This document shows positions 1-11,130 of a stretch of DNA of 64,000 nucleotides, piece after piece. The stretch spans positions 21,911,644-21,975,643 of the forward strand of contig NC_092806.1 in assembly GCF_040954645.1 (NCBI RefSeq), written 5' to 3'. The stretch is from Diabrotica undecimpunctata. Its lineage: Eukaryota; Arthropoda; Insecta; Coleoptera; Chrysomelidae. How positions within the stretch are numbered: position 1 is the stretch's first letter; each line of letters begins with the position of its first letter. The notes below the pieces were generated by a model. It did not search any database. It had not been told where the DNA came from and saw only the letters and a list, made by a program, of their open reading frames with translations. The position numbers and the translations under genes are program-made.

Positions 1-1067
1 AACAGCTACCTCAATACCATTATCGGTTCGATCTCCACCAAACCATCTAATCTATTCCCAGAAAAAAACGCTGACGCTGATCTTTTGTGTTTTAATAGTT
101 GATCCGTGAAGTACACGCATTGACAGGTATTCTTTTTGATCACCTATGAGAAGCGACAAATAATAAATTACTGCTTTTGTATCACGCGTCACTTGATTGA
201 TTTCGTCTATATGCCGGCATAAAAGTAATACGATATTCCAGCGAGAGTCTACACTCTATCAGTAATGAAAATCGCTACTTTGTAATATTTAGAGGTGGAA
301 AGAAACGTTGTTAATACAACTTAGTTTCTTAAGAAACTTACATATGTCATACAAATGTTTTTGTTATTCTTTGAGATTTTTTGACTATTATAATCGTCGT
401 AATAACCAACTATACTATTTCTGAAGATATTTTATTTTAATCTATTCAGAAATATTTCAGTTGCTTACTAGTTTATCTTTTATGAGTGTTTAATTCACAA
501 AAATATGTAATTCACTATTTAAAATATCAATGGAAAGTACGAAAAGGAACTTATAACTTCGAAAAATACACTAAATATTGTAAAATGGGGTGAAATTGAG
601 CACACTAGTATTGTTTATTTAAAAATATGATAGTAAATAGTAAAATTCACTACATATTTTTTCTACTACTATTACTAATATGATTTAACAAGATCTATAT
701 TAAATATTTCTCCATAAAAAATATTTTTTGATTAAGATTTTGACTTAAAACTGCATACAACTTGATGAACAATTTCATATCCTGAATGGGGCGAAATTGA
801 TCACCCGTTTTTAAGTGAATGAAAATAGCATAAAATGTAATGACGGCCGATCATGTTCACCCCACGTTATAAATATTTTTCAAAAAATATAGGCATTCTG
901 AAAAATGTATACTAGGGCGAAATTGATCATTGTAATTTAAACCACAATTTGCTTTTCTACAGATTTATTTTATTCACACAAAAACAAAAATATGCTAATA
1001 CGCCCTAAATTAGGTTTTACAAACAAAAGTTATCAATAATATTAAAAAAACTGAGCCAAAGAGTCAT
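1..1067. other. AT-rich non-coding stretch with a dispersed GGGGYGAAATTGATCAC motif
   Basis: No coding signal is seen. The motif GGGGTGAAATTGAGCAC or a close variant occurs near 585, 785 and 905, and an inverted relative (GATCA..TTCACCCC) lies near 850. The repetition suggests eroded transposon UTR or MITE sequence, possibly of the pogo-like element to the right. That link is inference. Confidence 0.4.
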
Positions 1068-1080
1068 ATTCAATAAAAGT

Positions 1081-1598
1081 CTTCTTCTTCTTCTTTTAAT
1101 GGCGCTACAACCCTTTGTGAGTCTTGGCCTGCTTAACAATGTTCTTCCATTCTGCCCTGTCGGATACTTTCCTTCGCCACTGCCTGATGTTCATGGTTTT
1201 AAGATCCCTCGCTACGTCGTCTATCCATCTTAAGTCCTTATTCCGTAGCTATGGTCGTTGTCCGTTGGTCCGTCCGGTTAGTTCATTGTTCGTAGCATTC
1301 GTGATAGCTGAGTTTAAGGTGAACAGGTTATCGGCCTATTGCACCCGAGTCCAGTGCCAGGGCTGCTGGCTATAGCTTCTGAACAAGCTATGCTTTCTCC
1401 CTTCCTCGTCCGCCCTGACCCTACCTTCCATTGGGGTTGGTTACCCAATTTCCAATAGGGTTGCTCAGGTTTACCGGGTTCACCCGTGTGATCAAGATCA
1501 CAATTCTTGGAGGTGAGGATAGGAATTGAGTAGGAGAGGCTAGAGATGTTATCTGGAAGCAACATCTTATATTGCGCCTCACTACTCCTTTGAACCCC
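1081..1598 (-). mobile_element. Complete 518-bp RTE-like non-LTR composite with 13-bp TSD
   Basis: The insertion is bounded by a perfect direct repeat, ATTCAATAAAAGT, at 1068-1080 and 1599-1611. Read on the minus strand it begins with a 5' ORF-like segment containing MLLPDNISSLS and KVGSGRTRKGES. It then jumps to the C-terminal tail of an RTE-type ORF (RWIDDVARDLKTMN, WKNIVKQAKTHKGL) and ends in a TTC-repeat tail. The endonuclease and reverse transcriptase are absent. It is therefore either an internally deleted copy or a short non-autonomous derivative that keeps both ends of its parent. The TSD argues that it moved in this form, or was deleted later without losing its ends. The RTE assignment rests on the tail motif style and the microsatellite end. 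Confidence 0.75.
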
Positions 1599-1704
1599 AT
1601 TCAATAAAAGTAATATTTTTTAAAAATTGTAATCGTATGAAACGCATCTCCATTACATCAACGCATTTTTAAACATACAAGCTGTTTCTGTTGAATTGGG
1701 GAAT

Positions 1705-2730
1705 TCAGGATAGGCCTTCTTTATATCCTACAACGTCCAGGTCCTTTTCATTGGCTTCTTGAATTTCATCAACATAGCGATAGTATCGTTTCTTCCTTCT
1801 TCCTTTCAATACGTTTACTAACAGAAAAACTCCTTCTGTGATGTTATCCTTGTTATAGGTAAAATATTTAACTCCGCCATTATTGTTAGACTCATCCAAG
1901 TTAGACGTTTCACTTTCTGTTTCGTTATCACTTGGTGGCTCTTTTTCACCGTCGCTTTCAGTTTCAGCAAGTTGCTGAGCTACAATACTTTTTCCTTGCT
2001 CGACATTTAGTTTAGTTCGCTTAATATTTCGCCTGGATGGTGCAGGTGCAGCTGAATATCTTTTCTTCTTTAGATAATGTACCGAAATGTTGTCGATTTG
2101 GCCCTCTATTTCTTCATCTTCTGATGAAGTAGGTAACTTATTTAAAACTTTCTCGGAGGAGAAAGGGTAAATTAACGTGGCTGCAAAGGAGGAAACAATA
2201 ATTAGTTTTATAGCGCTGTTTTCGTCCGCTGTGTTTGTTTTTTGGTCCATGTGCTAAAGGGTAGTGTTTAACAAGTTTGGAAAATCTTTCTTATCTATTG
2301 TGGTTAATGTGGGGTGACAGTTTTTCCAATCACTAAGAGTTCCCTCCTAGCCATTTGAAAGGGACGGAAAAAACCGACTAAGTGTTTGGGTCAAATGTGT
2401 TAGATTTTTGACCAAACATTGTTTGATCAAACATTGACCAAACAATATTGCCCACATTGTTTTTTTCACATAAAGATATACCTTTTACCTCATCGGTAAA
2501 ATATGAGGAAATGTTATCTCTTATGATGATTTTTCGCCCTTCAAGACGTTTTGTATGTGGTAAAAAGGTCAAAGTAAACCAATCTATAAATGTCTGTGAA
2601 TCTATCCATCCATGATAGGTGCGATTATATCTCGATATAACCTACAGAGCAGCATCTGTCAGTACAACAAGATGATCCTTTGGGACCATTTTCGTCTATT
2701 GTAATTACATTTTTTCTGCTTTATAAAGTA
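1705..2730 (-). pseudogene. pogo/Jerky-like DDE transposase remnant
   Basis: Minus-strand fragments are in order with a DDE_1 (pogo/Jerky-type) transposase. A piece at about 2640-2700 reads GPKGSS, near a WMDS-FIDWFTLTFLP stretch. It is followed by TKRLEGRKIIIRDNISSYF, whose DN..S matches the second catalytic Asp segment of the family (GDNLSSH). An acidic C-terminal region at 1705-2250 then ends with GVFLLVNVLKGRRKKRYYRY, as in the tails of insect pogo-like proteins. The usual LPPNATHLLQPLD segment between them is damaged, and frameshifts separate the pieces. The 181-codon C-terminal frame is open, but the protein cannot be active. The N-terminal HTH was not found. Confidence 0.7.
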
Positions 2731-2984
2731 TATTATGGTGAAGTTAAATGTGTCGATAGCAATTAAAGTAAATAGTATACTCACGCTTAATCAAGCCATT
2801 TAGAGCGATGCTGGGAATAATTATATTCCACTATGCATTAACAATTTACCCATATAAATTACCATCTTTCTTGTACTCATTGCGTCGAGTAAGGACGATC
2901 AATATACGAAAATGGTTGCGTTTCGATTTAATTTGAGTCTCTTACCACTCCCTAACACGTGTTAGTGTTACTTTTGAACGCGAC

Positions 2985-4632
2985 AATCAGATACGAAATT
3001 GTTCCATTCAAGAGAAGGTTCCATTTCACTAAGGCAAAATGGGAAAAATTCGCTGAAGCATTAGATCAAAATTTTCCCAGCTAGAACCGTGCTCTGATTC
3101 GTACGAAATTTGTACAAATCGTAAAAAAATTATCACGAAAATATATTCCTAGAGGTTGCCTAACCGAATATATAGCGGGGCTAAATGGAGAATATAAACC
3201 CCTACTTAGAAGATACGAGAGGCTACATGAAGACGATCCCTTTTCGGAAGCAACAATACAGGCCGGGGAGGAAGTACTACAAGCGATATCCGCCAACAGA
3301 ACGGACAGCTGCGCAAGCTGGTCACAAGTCTAGACATGAAACAAAACATCAGACCCGCTTGGAAATTAATTCGGAATCTTGGCAACAATCCCGCTGCCCC
3401 GGCACCCAATCTGACAAAACTTAATCTCGCCCAACATACTGAAGATGGGTTTGAACAGAAAGAAATAATAGGAGTAACGTTCATAGACCTGACTGCCGCC
3501 TATGACACAGTAAACCATCAACGGCTGCTGGTAAAACTCTACGAAATTACATAGGATTTCCGACTAACAAGGTTAATGAAATGTCTTCTCCAGAATAGAT
3601 GGACTCCCACAGGGAAGTGGCCTCGCGCCGATGCTATACAACATTTAACACCAACGACCAACCCAAAAACCAACAAACAAGACAGTTTATTTACGCGGAT
3701 GATACAGCTGTGGCAGCTCAGGGAAGTACCTTCAATGAAGTCAAAGTAAAACTGACAGATGCCCTAGAAGAGTTAGCACTAGACTATGACGAAAACCATC
3801 TGAAACCCAATCCTAAAAAAACCCAGGTGTGTAGAATCTTAGAAACAAACATGCTCGAAGGACACTGAAGGTGGAATGGCGTGGTCACATGCTGGAACAC
3901 AATGAGATGCCACAATATCTCGGCGTATGTCTCGATAGATCTATGTCTTATCGATATCACTGTCAAGATGTCAAGAAAAATGTAAGCGCCACAAATAATA
4001 TCATCCGCAAACTAATAAATACAAAATGGGGAGCACAACCACACACTCTCTGTACTTTTGCCCTAGCATTACGTTTTTCTGCCACCGAGTTTGGATCACC
4101 AGTGTGGGAAAACTCTGCTCACGCTAAAAACGTCGATGTTGCGTTAAATGAAAAGTTTCGTATAATATCTGGTTGCCTGAAACCGACACCTATCGAAGAG
4201 GTATAGTTGTAATCGCTCCACCTGCTATCAGAAGACAGGTCACTAAGAGATAGAACGACAGAAGCAGGAGACGGATCGAAGACACACCTTGTATGACCAC
4301 CAAGTTCAGCCAAGTAGCCTAAGATCTCGGAAAAGCTTTCTAAAAAAATTACGATCCCTTCCCGAAGAGCCAAAGACGCGCCGAATACACCTACGGCAAG
4401 CGTCAGCTACAACACGTTTTGCCCCTCAGAGGAAATGACCGCTGAACACACTTTGCCGTATCCCACATGGAAAGCTCTAAACTGTCACCATTTACTATCA
4501 TGCACAGAGATGAGAGAGACATGCACAGAAGAAGACCTATTTTTAGCGAATGACAGGGCCATCTATGTGACCAACCATTGGAAATACAAAATTTAAAGCT
4601 GTTGGTGTTCCGGATACGGAAAGTAAGTAAGT
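2985..4632 (+). mobile_element. Jockey/CR1-like non-LTR retrotransposon, degraded
   Basis: Three-frame reading gives an ordered non-LTR ORF2. The linker after the endonuclease is seen as KWEKFAEALDQ, then SRKYIPRGC and YERLHEDDPFSEATIQAGEE. RT fragments follow: GVTFIDLTAAYDTVNH at about 3475-3525, QFIYADDTA with an intact YADD at about 3685-3715, and HLKPNPKKTQV. The C-terminal region has MPQYLGVCLDRSMSYR and ends at a stop at 4594-4596. The 3' end carries a short AAGTAAGTAAGTA repeat near 4620-4632. An internal deletion removes the RT fingers between LIRNLGNNP and KLNLAQHTED. Frameshifts lie near 3430, 3600 and 3870. The 5' part, with the endonuclease, is missing. Confidence 0.8.
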
Positions 4633-5934
4633 ATTAAATTGGTCCATAGTACACAAAATGTAGATATTGAATTCATTCCCTAGATGTACATTACATGAAT
4701 TAAAATTAAAACGAAGTTGTCGGTCACAGGGAGTTAATGGTCACTTTCACAGCTTAATTATAAATTCATTATTTAAAAAAACCACTAGATTTTTCTGGGT
4801 AACTGTAATAATATTTACATGGTTGGGATATGCAAAATTCCTACATGATTTTATTATTAAGCTCTCTTATTAAACATGTTGAGTTTTAAATTTATACTTA
4901 TTTTTATAGGTTAAGGAGATCACCCGATTATTTAAATTTTTATGGAAAATTTTTGTTCCTACCAAACAGTTTTCGTCCATCTCTAGTTCCGTTCCACGGC
5001 AATGGCTTTCTAGATGTTTTTACCTTACATTCGATCCCCTTCGGTGTTTCTCTATTATTTATGCTTTGATAGAAGTGTCAAATCCCGGACAGGTATTGTT
5101 GACGTTAGATAAATGATGACGGGCGAGAGAGGTAGCAAACAATATCTTTTTTCATTGTTAATTTACTCTTTGCTACGGCTCTTTCTGAACTTGACAATCA
5201 AAAACCAGTGGCGGATACAAACAATTGACGTACTTGAAAACTTGTTTTGTAGTTAGTGGTTTCAAGAAAGCGGTAGGTGAACGAAGGATAGGGTTGGGTG
5301 TTGACAGGGCGGCTCTTTTTAAATTTAAAATTGAAAGATATAATTGAATAGGTACATAACTACTTAAACTGGAATTCGGATTATACCTCCAACATAGTTA
5401 AAAGGCTTTTAAGTTGTCACTATAGTGCTTCTGTTAATAACTTGTCCCATTTTTAAGTGAACTGTACCGCGTACGTTAGGGATTTTGTCAAAAGTAATAT
5501 ACCTACAATCTATACATTTGTATTACTAAGAAAATGCAAACCAACAATAGTTATATAACTCTTTCAAAGATCCTTTTATATTTGGTACTTGTTTCAAATA
5601 AGAATTAAATTTATTGTAAATAAAACAAAGATATAATATGGTTCTTAAGCTATTTTCTTGTGTAATGGTTCTCATTGAATATTTTAGATATAGGTAGTGA
5701 CTATCGCACTAACGACTCTTAGAAATAAGCGTTTCCATAGATTACTTACTACGTTTATTTTTCGATGGTTCTGTATTAATTACTTTCACTATGTACCCCT
5801 CCGTAGTACTTTTTTCTTAGTATTTTTGTCCCTTTGTTGTTTTTCTATGGTTCGTGTTATTTGGATGCCTTTATACCACCTTATATCTTTCTTTCTTTCT
5901 CCTAAATCTAAAGGACAATCAAAATTAGGCGAAT
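4633..5934. other. AT-rich stretch, no gene recognised
   Basis: Only short low-complexity frames are present. The 112-codon frame at 5697-6035 is coding-like only in its last part, which belongs to the endonuclease fragment that follows. Confidence 0.5.
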
Positions 5935-6840
5935 ACATACTAATCTACAGTGCAGTCGCAAAAGAAAACAGGGCCAAAGAAGGTGTAGACTTACTAATAC
6001 ACCAAAGATACCAAAATCAAATCAAAGAGTGTTAATACATATCAGAAAGGATTGTAACAGCAAAGATAACAATGGAGTAAGAAGACCTGAATATCATCGG
6101 AGTATACGGTCCAGAAAATAACAAGCCACAAACAATAAGAGAAAAGTTTTATGACGAATTAGAACAAGTAGTAGATCAAGTCAGAGGGACGATGATAATA
6201 TTGGGGAATTTTAAAGCTCGAATTCGAATAGGCAATCAAGTAATACCCGGAATTAAGCCAAAACATAACGAGAATGTTAAAAACGAAAATGGAAAACTGA
6301 TGATAAACTTCTGCATGCATAACGAACTCAGAATAAACATGTTTTTTGACCACAAAGACCAACGCAAATATACATTCAATAACACCCGTGGACAAACATG
6401 TATGAGATATTATGTTATAACCACCGGAGGTATATATCCATCAAATATAATTGACTTAAGAAGCCTCATCTCAGCGGATGTAGGTAGTGACTATAGCCTA
6501 GTATAAGAAGATGAAGAAGATGAACGCACTAATAAAAAAAACACATTCAGAAGGAAACATGGGCAGACTATTTTCGATCCCTATTTCGATCCCTAAGGAA
6601 ATTAAAAAATAAAAAATCACCAGGAGAGAACAGAATACCGTACGAACTCCTTAAGTACGGAGGACCAGATCTGACCAAACGGGTACACGTAAACTCATCA
6701 CCAATTACCATAAATACCCTCGTACATAGTACAAACTCATCACCGCCATAAAAGTAGGGTTTTCAAAATAGACCCTAGGAGATTGGTAAACTGATCACTG
6801 GCCTACCTGCACCCCGGATCAGGTATAGACCATAAAATCC
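5935..6840 (+). mobile_element. RTE-like endonuclease fragment plus RT start, catalytically dead
   Basis: The order of motifs matches an APE-type endonuclease domain: RAKEGVDLLIHQRYQ, LNIIGVYGPENNK, TMIILGNFKARI, HKDQRKYTFNNTRGQ, then SADVGSDYSLV. In the family these read GDFNAR and SDHSLV. The catalytic Asp and Asn of GDFNA are Asn and Lys here, and the final catalytic His is Tyr, so the domain is inactive. After a gap the linker to the RT appears as LKNKKSPGENRIPYELLKYG near 6600-6665. A related copy with the same spacing lies at 35270-36985. In-frame stops are present near 6033 and 6507. Confidence 0.8.
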
Positions 6841-7010
6841 TTGCAAACGGCTAGTTTCTGGTAATTTCACAGAATAATCCAAATCCAGATGTCTTAAATG
6901 CAACTGCAATTTATTGGTTTTTATTTTATGATTCCACAAAATTCTATTGATAGCTACGTAAAATCATGCGAAAAGAAAAATTTTTCTTCATTTGCCCTTG
7001 TTTCTTCAAC
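6841..7010. other. Short non-coding gap
   Basis: Nothing recognised between the endonuclease fragment and the FLYWCH exon. Confidence 0.4.
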
Positions 7011-7173
7011 ATGGATAGTGAACTGCTAATTGATTACGTTCTGAGCGAAAGCGGGCAAAAAATGATGGTTATGAATAATTTCAAATTTCAATTGAGAAAG
7101 ACTCTAAAAAAATCGAATTGCCTTTTGTGAACTTGTGCGACGAAAGGGTGTAAGGCTAAATGTCATACAACTG
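7011..7173 (+). pseudogene. FLYWCH-type zinc-finger exon with a premature stop
   Basis: The frame from the ATG reads YVLSESGQKMMVMNNFKF, then a TGA at 7128-7130, then TCATKGCKAKCHTT. The pattern fits the FLYWCH C2H2-like finger: a V-S-G start, F.F in the middle, an aromatic before C....KCKA, and a final H. The stop replaces the expected Trp (TGG to TGA). A consensus splice donor, ACTG|GTGAGTA, follows directly at 7174, so the piece looks like a first or internal exon. In insects FLYWCH domains occur in host regulators such as mod(mdg4) isoforms and in MULE-type transposases. The sequence does not decide between these. Confidence 0.6.
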
Positions 7174-7385
7174 GTGAGTAGAAATTTTATACCGTTATTG
7201 TTTAGTTGTTTCGCACTGGTTTTCGCGAATCATCCTGATCCAACAGAAAAAATCAGCGTAATATCAGTTAACTATAGAAGATGTTTCTTGTAGGTAAAGC
7301 ATAATATTACTTTGTTGCTGTAAATTACCTTTTCTGATATTTATTACATTCTGAGATTTCTGATTAAATTATTAAAATCACATTG

Positions 7386-7386
<1 letters not shown>

Positions 7387-7462
<76 letters not shown>
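7387..7462. repeat. (AT)n microsatellite, about 76 bp
   Basis: Uninterrupted AT dinucleotide run, directly abutting the left end of the MITE. This is consistent with insertion of the MITE into a TA target. Confidence 0.97.
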
Positions 7463-7467
<5 letters not shown>

Positions 7468-7790
7468 TCCAATTAAGTCGGCACCATATGTGAAACCTTT
7501 TTATTTTTAGTTTTATGAATTTGGAATGATTATGTTACATAAAAAGTTTTGAATGATCTAAAACCTAGAATACAATGATCAGATATTTTTTTAGTTGTAT
7601 ACGCGGTTTGTCAAAAGACGATGAATTGTGGATATTCTCAAGTCTTAATAAAATTCATGTTGTTTACCGAACCGCCTAAATGACTGAAGAATACTAATAT
7701 TTGATTCTGATGATTGAAGTTCTAGATCATTCAGAACTAGAGATTAAATTTTTTTTCATAAAACTGGTACCGGCTTAATTGGACTCCTTA
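7463..7790. mobile_element. Palindromic fold-back MITE with Tc1/mariner-like ends
   Basis: The left end reads TCCAATTAAGTCGGCACCA (from about 7469) and the right end, on the opposite strand, TCCAATTAAGCCGGTACCA (about 7758-7783). Subterminal segments also pair, for example TGAATGATCTAAAAC with the complement of the right-hand TTCTAGATCATTCAG. The two halves of the centre (GCGGTTTGTC..GATGAATT and the inverse of GAACCGCC) resemble each other, so nearly the whole 330 bp can fold back. It is flanked by TA-rich sequence. There is no ORF. It must have been mobilised by a transposase not recognised here, because the local Tc1 copies have different ends. Confidence 0.75.
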
Positions 7791-7799
7791 TTTATATAT

Positions 7800-8000
7800 A
7801 TACTGAAAAAGCGATAAACGCTTGTAGTCAACGCTGATCAGTTAGACTACAAAACACGACTATTTGGGTGTGCAGCCGAAGATAGGACAAAGAAGTTCTC
7901 TTTTTTGTCTACCAAGCTTTCGCAAATCTTTATTTGCATCATCAGGGTTCTACAATAAACAAAATTAGTACAAATTACAGAATAAAAATTATTTTGTATC
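7800..8000 (-). mobile_element. Possible Penelope-like element end
   Basis: On the minus strand the segment carries TGATGATGCAAATAAAG next to GCGAAAGCTTGGTAGAC. This style of sequence is typical of the terminal region of Penelope-like elements. No RT or GIY-YIG domain is present, so this is a tentative call from motif resemblance only. Confidence 0.3.
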
Positions 8001-8788
8001 TTACACTAATTGAGGTTAGTTGTCATGATGTTTATAAAATGAATTGGACAACTCATCTGACTCCTACAAATAATGGCGAAAACTAACCAAAAAATGTAAA
8101 AAAATTGCTTTTAAAAGCACTGTAGTTGTGGGATCTTTGTACAAGTCATTTAAAGATAAAGTACAGCAAACTGTACTTAAGCATTTTGATGCATTCTGTC
8201 ACAATAAATGCATTGCTAATTACTATAAATTTAAAAATATCCGCCAATGATGCCTTAAAATGTAAAGCTTTGCACGTGTCAAAAATTAAATTTAACTTCG
8301 ACTTCTATGCACTAATAGCACACTCAAGTTTTCAGCTTTTTCTATTTTTTAGATATTTTATATTTACTAACTGTCCAAAATCGTCTATTATTTTTAAGAT
8401 AGTCAAATAACGCCAACACGGTAAGATTTAGACCGAATGTATGCTTAACAAATTATCTCGAGAATTCAATAAGAAATATAAAAATGCAATGAAAATCAAA
8501 TAACGAAGTTGGGACTACTTCCGATATAAACAAAAATAGCACATGTTGACAAATATTTTCATTTTAAAGTTCACTATCGAAATCCTATGCAACTAAATTT
8601 TTAGATCTCAAAACCATTTAGATTGGCAGATCCTTCTAATAGGCCACACCGTGAGACATATTAATATCTCAGTTAAATTTTAAAGCAACTTGCTTAAAAT
8701 AATTTCTGAATTTATTAAATTATCACATAAACGAGAAGCATAAGAGGTAAGAGGCAATCTTTCGCATTAGAAACCAGGCAAAAATCCC
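8001..8788. other. AT-rich stretch, no gene recognised
   Basis: A 94-codon open frame at 8126-8410 is hydrophobic and AT-driven, with no recognisable domain. Confidence 0.5.
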
Positions 8789-8880
8789 TGTGATGAGTTT
8801 ACCTATCTGCGGTGATGAGTTTACCTATCTGCGGTGATGAGTTTACCAATCTCCAAAGGATGCCGGTGATCAGTTTACTA
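8789..8880 (+). repeat. Short tandem repeat of GGTGATGAGTTTACCTATCT
   Basis: Three to four imperfect copies of a ~23-bp unit built on GTGATGAGTTTAC. Variants of the same core recur singly near 8922, 11149, 11199 and 11247, on the far side of the retroelement cluster. This suggests a once continuous repeat or terminal motif that later insertions split. Confidence 0.7.
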
Positions 8881-8949
8881 TATTTCCGAGGGTCTAATAA
8901 TTTTATGAGGGGCTATAAAGTGATGAGTTCGTACACGTCCGACCAAACA

Positions 8950-10500
8950 ACTTATAAAATTAATCCAAAAAATAATAAAACAAAACAGAATTCCTCAAGA
9001 ATGGAGATCAAGTATCCTAATACCTATCTTCAAAAAGGGAGACAAACCGGACCCGGAAAATTACAGAGGAATTAATTTATTAAACACAATATTTAGGTCG
9101 GGAAGATCATGCTCCGACGCTATACTTATAATGAGGCAAGTGCAAGAGAAATCATTAGAATACAATAAATCGGCATATCTATATTTTGTGGACTTTAAGA
9201 AGATCTTTGACCGGGTCAAATTAAAGGACGTTATCCACTTATTGTACGCAAGAGAGATACTTCTAAGACTAATCAAAACGATCGAAAATATCTACCAAAA
9301 CAACACAATAAAATTAAAAGTAGAAGAAGAACTAACTGACCCTATTGAAGCTGGCAATGGAGACAGAGAGATTCCCTGAGTCCTCTATTGTTCAACCTGA
9401 TTATGGATGAAATAATAAAAAGAGTAAAAACTAAAAAAGGATACCAAATGGGAGAAAAACAACTTAAAATAATCTGTTATCTTCTTCTTCTTCTTAGGGT
9501 GCCTGTCCGTTCCGAACGTTGGCGATCATTCTGGCTATGATGACTTTGTTGGTTGCTATACGAAATAGCTGTGTTGAAGTCTTTCTACACCATGCTCTCA
9601 GGTTAGCAAGCCAGGATATTCTTCTTCGTCCTGGGACCCTTTTTCCTTCAATTTCACCTTGCACAATGCATTGAACTAGCTCGTATCTGCCTTGATTTCT
9701 CATTATATGTCCAAAGTACTGCAACTTACGGCTCTTCACGATGTTGACCAAATCCGCAGTTGTGTTCATCCTCTGCAGTACTTCTTCATTGGTAACTTTG
9801 TCTGTCCATGGTATCTTCGGGATCCTTCTGTATGACCTTGTTATCTGTTACCTAGTCGAGGCAATAATAATCTCTGAGAGTGAAAATTATTTACAAAGTA
9901 TGCTGCACCAATTTAATAAAACCGCCAGAAAATTTAACATGTTAATTTCTTCAAAAAAGACAAAATTCTTGGTTATAACAACAAATTTACTAAGATATAA
10001 ATTGGAGCTGGAAAGCCAGATAATAGAAATAGTGATGGAGTTTAAATCTACCTACGGAAAGCTCAAAACGGAAGTGGAAGATCAAGTGAATAGAGGAAAC
10101 AGAGCAGCAGGTTGCGTGAATGAAACAATATGGCGAAATAAAAATATCGGAAAAGAAATTAAAGGCAGAATTTACAAAAAAGTTATCAGATTAATAATGA
10201 CATACGCGGCAGAAACATGACCTAAATTAGAGAAGTCAAAAGTGATGTTAGAAACAGCAAAGATGAAAAAACTCAGAAAAATTTACAGTAAAACACTATG
10301 GGACAGAGCTAGAAGTGTAGATATACGACGTAGATGCAAGGTGAAGAACATCAAGGACTGGGTAAGAAATAGAAGAGTAGTAAAGACGACAAGAGTCGGT
10401 TCTGCAATAGAAATACGATAAGTAGGAAGACCACGTAAACGATGGAACGACAACTTACTGGAGGTACATTGAAAAACAGACAGAAGAGTTGTTAATGCTA
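8950..10500 (+). mobile_element. RTE-like non-LTR element, split by a nested insertion
   Basis: The left part (8950-9479) encodes RT segments in order: IPQEWRSSILIPIFKKGDK, NYRGINLLNT, SGRSCSDAILIMRQVQEK, YFVDFKKIFDRV and RQGD-type remnants. It continues to QLKIICY, just before the expected YADD box. The frame resumes at 9851 (EAIIISESENYLQS, SSKKTKFLVITTN, QVNRGNRAAGCVNETIWRNK) and runs to VGRPRKRWNDNL near 10420-10450. At the resumption the residues are CYLVEA instead of CYADDA, so the catalytic pair is lost. Several stops and one frameshift show an old copy. Relatives with the same C-terminal motifs lie at 29530-30330 and 31272-31834. Confidence 0.85.
9480..9842 (-). mobile_element. Nested 5'-truncated RTE-like element with 8-bp TSD
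   Basis: The insertion is flanked by ATCTGTTA at 9472-9479 and 9843-9850. The TTC-repeat tail lies at the left, so transcription was leftward. The minus-strand frame 9494-9769 gives the typical C-terminus: RKLQYFGHIMRNQGRYELVQ, then GEIEGKRVPGRRRISWLANL, LFRIATNKVIIARMIANV. It is 5'-truncated and lacks the RT domain. It landed within the YADD region of the host element, which fixes the order of events. Confidence 0.88.
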
Positions 10501-10514
10501 TTTAGTTCTTTCTC

Positions 10515-11130
10515 TGTCTCATTTTCTTTCAAAATATTCTGCTTCCAACCAAATGCCCCATCTCGTGATAACAGGTAAAGGAGGTAACGGATTACCCAGT
10601 CGTTCTTTGTAAAAATTAAACTCATGATGTGAGATTTTATGAAACTTTTTTGGCATTATTTATCAAAAATCAATAACATGTGGAGAATTGCGTCTTATTT
10701 ATTCCGTAACAAGGTTAAGTCCATGAGCTAGACATGAATTAGAGAGTTACATGAATTAAATTGCTATAGAATATCCTTAAGTTCTGTGCTGCCTTTATCA
10801 TATAGCTTGTAATGCCGCCTAACATTAATAAAACTTTATCGAATAGGATACTTTTCGGTAGAAAAAACGTTACAACACTAATATTGAATTCCTATCACTT
10901 AATGCGCCATAGAGCTTCCTCGTGAATGGTACTTTCGTCAACTACAAAATAAATTGAGTTATCGGCAACAATGTTTAGAATTTTTTTTATGGTCTTATCT
11001 TAGCAAATCTCAATATATATAAAGGTGCTTTCATTTGGAACGTTAAATTCACAATATTTATGCAAAAATGAGGTAGAAGTAAAGCACTCCATTATTGTCA
11101 ATTGCCCTTTTGAATTGGCCACTTTAAGAA
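10515..11130 (-). pseudogene. hAT-superfamily transposase remnant
   Basis: Minus-strand reading gives TIMECFTSTSFLHKYCEFNV, NESTFIYIEIC, then a stop, then KILNIVADNSIYFVVDEST, whose DE-T carries the first catalytic Asp context. After a deletion it reads LPKSILFDKVLLMLGGIT, SYMIKAAQNLRIFYS and NLIHVT. The order and spacing match BED-finger hAT proteins, in which the corresponding boxes are VDETT, HDKVLLFLSDAAPYM and YPKLIHVTC. The second catalytic Asp (SDAAPYM) reads LGGITSYM here, so it is lost. At least four stops are present. No terminal repeats were identified. Confidence 0.7.

Noticed and set aside
1314..1604. 96-codon minus frame as a possible host gene
   Set aside because: It lies wholly inside the TSD-bounded RTE-like composite, so it belongs to the element.
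8126..8410. 94-codon plus-strand frame
   Set aside because: Hydrophobic, AT-driven composition without motifs; expected by chance in such DNA.
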